From NCBI GenBank assembly GCA_020434375.1, contig JAGRAY010000061.1:1-9596 (forward strand): 9,596 bases of DNA, written 5' to 3'. The stretch is from Bdellovibrionales bacterium (GTDB lineage: Bacteria > Bdellovibrionota_G > JALEGL01 > JAGRAY01). A model generated the notes under the pieces. That model did not search any database, was not told where the DNA came from, and worked only from the letters and a program-made list of their open reading frames with translations. The translations under genes were made by a program, and so were the position numbers. Position 1 is the stretch's first letter, and each line of letters starts with the position of its first letter. Of the stretch, positions 6,253 through 9,596 are shown piece after piece.

Positions 6253-7791
6253 GTGCAACAGCTAAAGTTCGTAAAGGTAGTTTTTGTATTGTTGGGAGTT
6301 TGTTTTATGGCAGGCTGCAACGAAGACAAACCTATTGATCAGAACAAAACCGATAAGTCGCAGCCTACAGATTCTGGGTTAGGTAAATCCAAAGAACCTC
6401 CCAAGACGCCTCCCAAGACACTGCCCAAGAACGGTTCAATAGTACCTGGAAGTGAAAATGCTAATGCCATAGAAGCAGAGCCCGAAGTGCCCGTTCAAGG
6501 TGCTGAAAAAGGAATTGAAGGAAACACAGGCGACCAAAACTCAACATTAAATGATGTGAACAATCCAAAGATCGATCAAAATACAACAGAAGTAGATCAA
6601 CAAACCTTGCCAGGAGAACCAGGAGCTACTGGAAATGCAAGCGAATGCCCGGATGGTTTGACTTTGCGAGAGGTACCTGTGGTTGTTTTCGCCGGGTCGC
6701 AATTCGTTCAGGCATTTAAGGGTTCATGGCAAGACAAAATAAAACAATACATCAATGATGTATCAGCTCTGTACGTAGAGAATTTTTGTATTTCATTTAA
6801 GGTCGAAGAGTTGACGGTGTCGAATGAAGTGAAAGCAGTAGATTGGGCTAATCCAACCCTTGAATCGACACTAAAAATGCCAGAGTTAAAAGCGCGTCAC
6901 GCTATCAATATTTATTTCGAGTATCTTACTCAAGACCAGCGAGATGGTATTTCAAGAATAAATGATGGAAAAATCGGCAGGGGCAAAGCGACTTTTTTAG
7001 GACAAGAGATGGTTTTTATTATGACGGATAATCAAAATGAGGCAAGTATTCAGAACGCCTTGGCGCTATACATGGGGCTTCTATTTGGGTCAGAAGTTTT
7101 GATTGAGGAAAATTGCGTTATGTCAGCGTCGGGCCCAGAGGATTCGAGCAATGAAAAGCTTCGCAAGTTTTGTGACGGTTCGAAAGATGTCATTTTGGCC
7201 AACCGTGGTCGATACTTCGATGTAGATCATCCCAACGTTGATCCAGGATTATTTTCCGATGCGGCTGTTGAGGCTCTGATTGAAAATCAAAGCTTGTTTG
7301 CCAATATTAATGGTTATAAGGACCAAATTATTTATGAGCTGATTCGAGAAGGCCATCGTTTCGAAGTTGAACAAGCTCGAGACGAGGCGATTCGTACCTA
7401 TCTTCGTGCTTCCAAGCTCCAAGTTGATTTAGCTGTGCTTTATTATTTGGTGGGTGCGCAGTATCAAAACAAAAAAGATGCGCTCAATGCCCTGAAATAC
7501 TATAACGAAGCTCTAGAACAGGATGAGAATGTCTATGTTTTTTTCAAGGTCCACTATTACTCGATTGATATTTTGCTACCGACGGTAACCTCATCAGGAG
7601 AGGGCTGTGAAGATGTTAGAACACATATCCGGGGATGTTCCAAATATCTGGAGCTTCTAAAAAGCAACCCTGAAGAACCTATTAAATATTTTGCTCCATT
7701 GAACAATGCCGACTTAAAAAATTATGAAAATGGTTTAGACGGCTATCGAAAATTTTTCGCGGCGAAGTGTATCAAAATGGGTGGCCCCTGA
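6253..7791 (+). CDS. Lipoprotein pseudoprotease: archaemetzincin-like domain without zinc site, plus TPR-like repeats
   Basis: Lipoprotein of 512 residues with lipobox MAGC (Cys22). A disordered Pro/Lys/Gln/Asn-rich linker (about 23-130) contains PPKT repeats. Residues about 131-330 are clearly paralogous to the product of the next gene: C-P-x-x-LTLREV, YVENFCISF, a TFLG-x-E-x-V strand, CVM and FC-x-x-SK-x-x-x-LANR. Cysteines 132, 179, 288 and 307 match that partner's cysteines. Where the partner has the zinc motif, this protein reads LALYMGLLFGSEV (270-282): all three His ligands and the catalytic Glu are gone, with a one-residue deletion. It should therefore be catalytically dead but folded. 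Residues about 370-435 (including NKKDALNALKYYNEALEQDEN) look like TPR helices. Its stop overlaps the next start by one base. A role as partner, inhibitor or scaffold of the active paralogue is inference. Confidence 0.85.
   Translation: MQQLKFVKVVFVLLGVCFMAGCNEDKPIDQNKTDKSQPTDSGLGKSKEPPKTPPKTLPKNGSIVPGSENANAIEAEPEVPVQGAEKGIEGNTGDQNSTLNDVNNPKIDQNTTEVDQQTLPGEPGATGNASECPDGLTLREVPVVVFAGSQFVQAFKGSWQDKIKQYINDVSALYVENFCISFKVEELTVSNEVKAVDWANPTLESTLKMPELKARHAINIYFEYLTQDQRDGISRINDGKIGRGKATFLGQEMVFIMTDNQNEASIQNALALYMGLLFGSEVLIEENCVMSASGPEDSSNEKLRKFCDGSKDVILANRGRYFDVDHPNVDPGLFSDAAVEALIENQSLFANINGYKDQIIYELIREGHRFEVEQARDEAIRTYLRASKLQVDLAVLYYLVGAQYQNKKDALNALKYYNEALEQDENVYVFFKVHYYSIDILLPTVTSSGEGCEDVRTHIRGCSKYLELLKSNPEEPIKYFAPLNNADLKNYENGLDGYRKFFAAKCIKMGGP
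6397..6432 (+). repeat. 12-bp tandem repeat, three units, encoding PPKT-type tetrapeptides
   Basis: Units are CCTCCCAAGACG, CCTCCCAAGACA and the diverged CTGCCCAAGAAC, coding PPKT, PPKT, LPKN in the linker of the pseudoprotease lipoprotein. In-frame 12-bp units allow length change without frameshift, as expected in a flexible spacer between lipid anchor and folded domain. Confidence 0.75.
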
Positions 7792-9596
7792 TGAGAGGAG
7801 TTTTGGGTAGCTTTCAAATGCTATTTTTGATTTGTGTTGTAGGTTTGGTTGCTGCATGCAGTGAACAGAAACCCGACACCACAAAAACCACAAAGACAGG
7901 AACGAAACCCCAATCGACCGCGGGAGAAAATGTCAAACCATCGATTCGTATTGGAGACCCTTTAGACATTGCAATCGACGATACCTCTGATCACACATAT
8001 GATCACACACATGATGATCCCTATGCAGATCCCAAGGCAGCAAGCAATCATTATAGTGTATCGAAGTTAACCTCAAGGTCTGAAGTTCTACTCACCAGTG
8101 ACTCACAAGAGGCAGAAATTGCCATTCAATTTTTTACTGATTCTAAAATGAATCAAGTCGCCAAAATAGATTTAAGTTTAGAGCAGATTTACTTTGAAAA
8201 TCAAAAAGTTCATCTGTTTAAAAACGGTGATCGATCTCGATTTAAAAGCATGCAAAGTGGTGAATTCTATATGGCTAAGGCTCCTATAAAACCAGAAATG
8301 CTTCTTCGCATAGTCGACAGGGATGGTCAGGAAGTCGAAGTGTTGATTCCCGTGAATCGTATTGAACTTAAAGCAGACAACAAAGCTTTGGCTCCGGATC
8401 AAACTCTACATTTGACGTATGATTCGGAAAACTCTCCCAGGTTGAATGCCTATGCTTTAGATCCAAATCAAAACTATGCTTGGAATGTTTCAGTAAAAGC
8501 AAATGCTTCGAACACTGCCGAACTTGAAATTCCCAAAAGCATTTTTGATGAGAATGCAAAGGATGTGACACTGAAGGTAGAGACTATTTATCATGCGACA
8601 GCGTTGGAGTCATCTGCTGCACATGTGGTTTGGGTTCGAGAAATTCACGCGGAAATGCCTCTTCATTTGAAAGCTATGATTCAAAGTTTGCAAGATCTTT
8701 GTCCGAAGAATTTGACTTTGAGGGAAGTCTCTGTCGCAGTTCATGGCGATACGGAGTTCATATCATTTTATGGTGACAGTTGGAAAACAGTGATTCGGGA
8801 TCAAATCGAGATGGTTTCAAAAATCTATGCAGAAAATTTTTGTATTTCATTTGAAGTGAGTGAGTATTTAAGCATGACAGGCGTTATTGACGCAAAGAAA
8901 TTTATTCAACGCGGCGATGAGGGATATCATTACAAGCTGTTGAGTAGGCTAATATCTCTAAAATCTAGTTACGAGATAGATTTATACTTTGATCATCAGC
9001 CCGAAGAATCTTTGCCAGATGGCTCGCTTGTTCGGGGAATATCAACGTTTTTGGGCGATGAGGTCGTTATTGTTGATTCGTCGCAGACTCGGGATCGTAT
9101 GGACTCAACTCTTTCTCTTTCGCATGAAATTGGACATATTTTTGGGCTTTCTCACTTAAAAAAGAAAGGATGCGTTATGGCGGCAGAGTATTTTGATTCA
9201 GAGTGGATTGGTAGAGAGGTTAATGAAGGTTTTTGCAAAGCTTCAAAGGCGATGCTATTGGCGAATCGTGAAAGAGATTTCATTTTGTCTTCGAACAGAT
9301 CTCAGCACGGAGTCTTTTCTATGAAAGCTTTTGAGGCATTTAAAAAATTTCAAGATGAATTTGCTGAACCCACAAAAATTCCTGAAAAATTTTACAGTCA
9401 AATTATTAGGTATGCGGTAAAATTGGATAAAGCCGAGCATCAAGAAGATGCCATTCGAGCATGCCATTTAGCTATGAAAATATTACCCGACGACGCAGCG
9501 GCATCAACGTATATTGGATTCATGTACGGTTCATCTAAGCAATATGAAAAAATGGCGCAATACTTTCTGAAGACACTAGAAAAAAAAGAAACACTA
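7791..9596 (+). CDS. Archaemetzincin-like zinc protease lipoprotein with TPR-like C-terminus (3' end beyond window)
   Basis: Open for 602 codons to the window edge with no stop, so partial. The ATG overlaps the previous TGA (TGATG), implying translational coupling; a weak GGGTGG lies just upstream. Signal peptide with lipobox VAAC (Cys23), then a Thr/Lys-rich linker and an Asp/His-rich stretch (63-80, with DHTYDHTHDD). Residues about 90-290 are unrecognised and beta-rich, possibly Ig-like. The protease domain starts near Cys304 and carries HEIGHIFGLSH (ligands H445, H449, H455; Glu446), then CVM with Met463 only eight residues after the last ligand. That short Met-turn spacing fits archaemetzincins (M54: HExxHxxGxxHCx4CxM...CxxC), but the first and last of those cysteines are Leu456 and Ser485 here, leaving Cys461 and Cys482. 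TPR-like helices begin after about 540. A generic metzincin is the alternative; substrate unknown. Confidence 0.85.
   Translation, partial: MRGVLGSFQMLFLICVVGLVAACSEQKPDTTKTTKTGTKPQSTAGENVKPSIRIGDPLDIAIDDTSDHTYDHTHDDPYADPKAASNHYSVSKLTSRSEVLLTSDSQEAEIAIQFFTDSKMNQVAKIDLSLEQIYFENQKVHLFKNGDRSRFKSMQSGEFYMAKAPIKPEMLLRIVDRDGQEVEVLIPVNRIELKADNKALAPDQTLHLTYDSENSPRLNAYALDPNQNYAWNVSVKANASNTAELEIPKSIFDENAKDVTLKVETIYHATALESSAAHVVWVREIHAEMPLHLKAMIQSLQDLCPKNLTLREVSVAVHGDTEFISFYGDSWKTVIRDQIEMVSKIYAENFCISFEVSEYLSMTGVIDAKKFIQRGDEGYHYKLLSRLISLKSSYEIDLYFDHQPEESLPDGSLVRGISTFLGDEVVIVDSSQTRDRMDSTLSLSHEIGHIFGLSHLKKKGCVMAAEYFDSEWIGREVNEGFCKASKAMLLANRERDFILSSNRSQHGVFSMKAFEAFKKFQDEFAEPTKIPEKFYSQIIRYAVKLDKAEHQEDAIRACHLAMKILPDDAAASTYIGFMYGSSKQYEKMAQYFLKTLEKKETL
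7989..8012 (+). repeat. 12-bp tandem repeat, two units, encoding DHTY/DHTH
   Basis: GATCACACATAT and GATCACACACAT differ by one base and encode Asp-His-Thr-Tyr and Asp-His-Thr-His (residues 67-74 of the active protease lipoprotein), followed by Asp-Asp. The repeat builds a His/Asp cluster that could bind divalent metal. The match in unit length with the PPKT repeat of the paralogue may be coincidence. Confidence 0.65.

Noticed and set aside
7057..7122. Loss of HExxH in the first paralogue as a frameshift or sequencing error
   Set aside because: Homology to the active paralogue continues in the same frame on both sides, with only a one-residue gap, and neither alternative frame here encodes a HExxH-like motif.
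8178..9467. Minus-strand open frames within the second lipoprotein gene
   Set aside because: The plus strand is open for the full 602 codons with signal peptide, zinc motif and paralogue homology, so the opposite-strand frames are shadows.
1..9596. CRISPR array, insertion sequence, tRNA or rRNA genes
   Set aside because: No spaced repeats, transposase or integrase motifs, or tRNA/rRNA-like segments were seen; the only repeats are short in-frame coding repeats and small dyads.

Overview
The window looks like chromosome of a Gram-negative bacterium with an elaborate secreted and surface proteome, moderately AT-rich by eye. Three large proteins start with lipoprotein signal peptides, and one more has an ordinary Sec signal. 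The mix of zinc proteases, FG-GAP-type calcium-loop proteins, a C-terminal Cys/helix/basic tail and an alphaproteobacterial-style BolA suggests the Bdellovibrionota or a neighbouring 'deltaproteobacterial' group. That placement is inference; there is no rRNA or marker gene to settle it.

Left part, minus strand: a 613-residue M11 (gametolysin-like) metalloprotease lipoprotein (37-1878). Then comes a purine/deoxynucleoside salvage operon, read deoC > punA > hpt (4279 down to 2105). PunA splits purine nucleosides to base plus (deoxy)ribose-1-phosphate, Hpt turns hypoxanthine/guanine into IMP/GMP, and DeoC breaks deoxyribose-5-phosphate into acetaldehyde and glyceraldehyde-3-phosphate. hpt most likely starts at a GTG two bases after the punA stop. 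Two hairpins follow the hpt stop.

Middle, plus strand: diverging from deoC is a secreted protein with four DxNxDGxxD-type calcium loops (4342-5835), followed 43 bp later by a bolA-family gene (5879-6121).

Right part, plus strand: two translationally coupled lipoprotein genes (6253-7791 and 7791 to the window edge) encode paralogues with an archaemetzincin-like domain followed by TPR-like helices. The second has an intact HExxHxxGxxH zinc site. The first keeps the flanking sequence and all four shared cysteines but has lost every zinc ligand and the catalytic Glu. This pseudoprotease/protease pair is the most unusual thing in the window. Nearly all starts lack a clear Shine-Dalgarno sequence. 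I see no rRNA, tRNA, CRISPR array, transposase or integrase.
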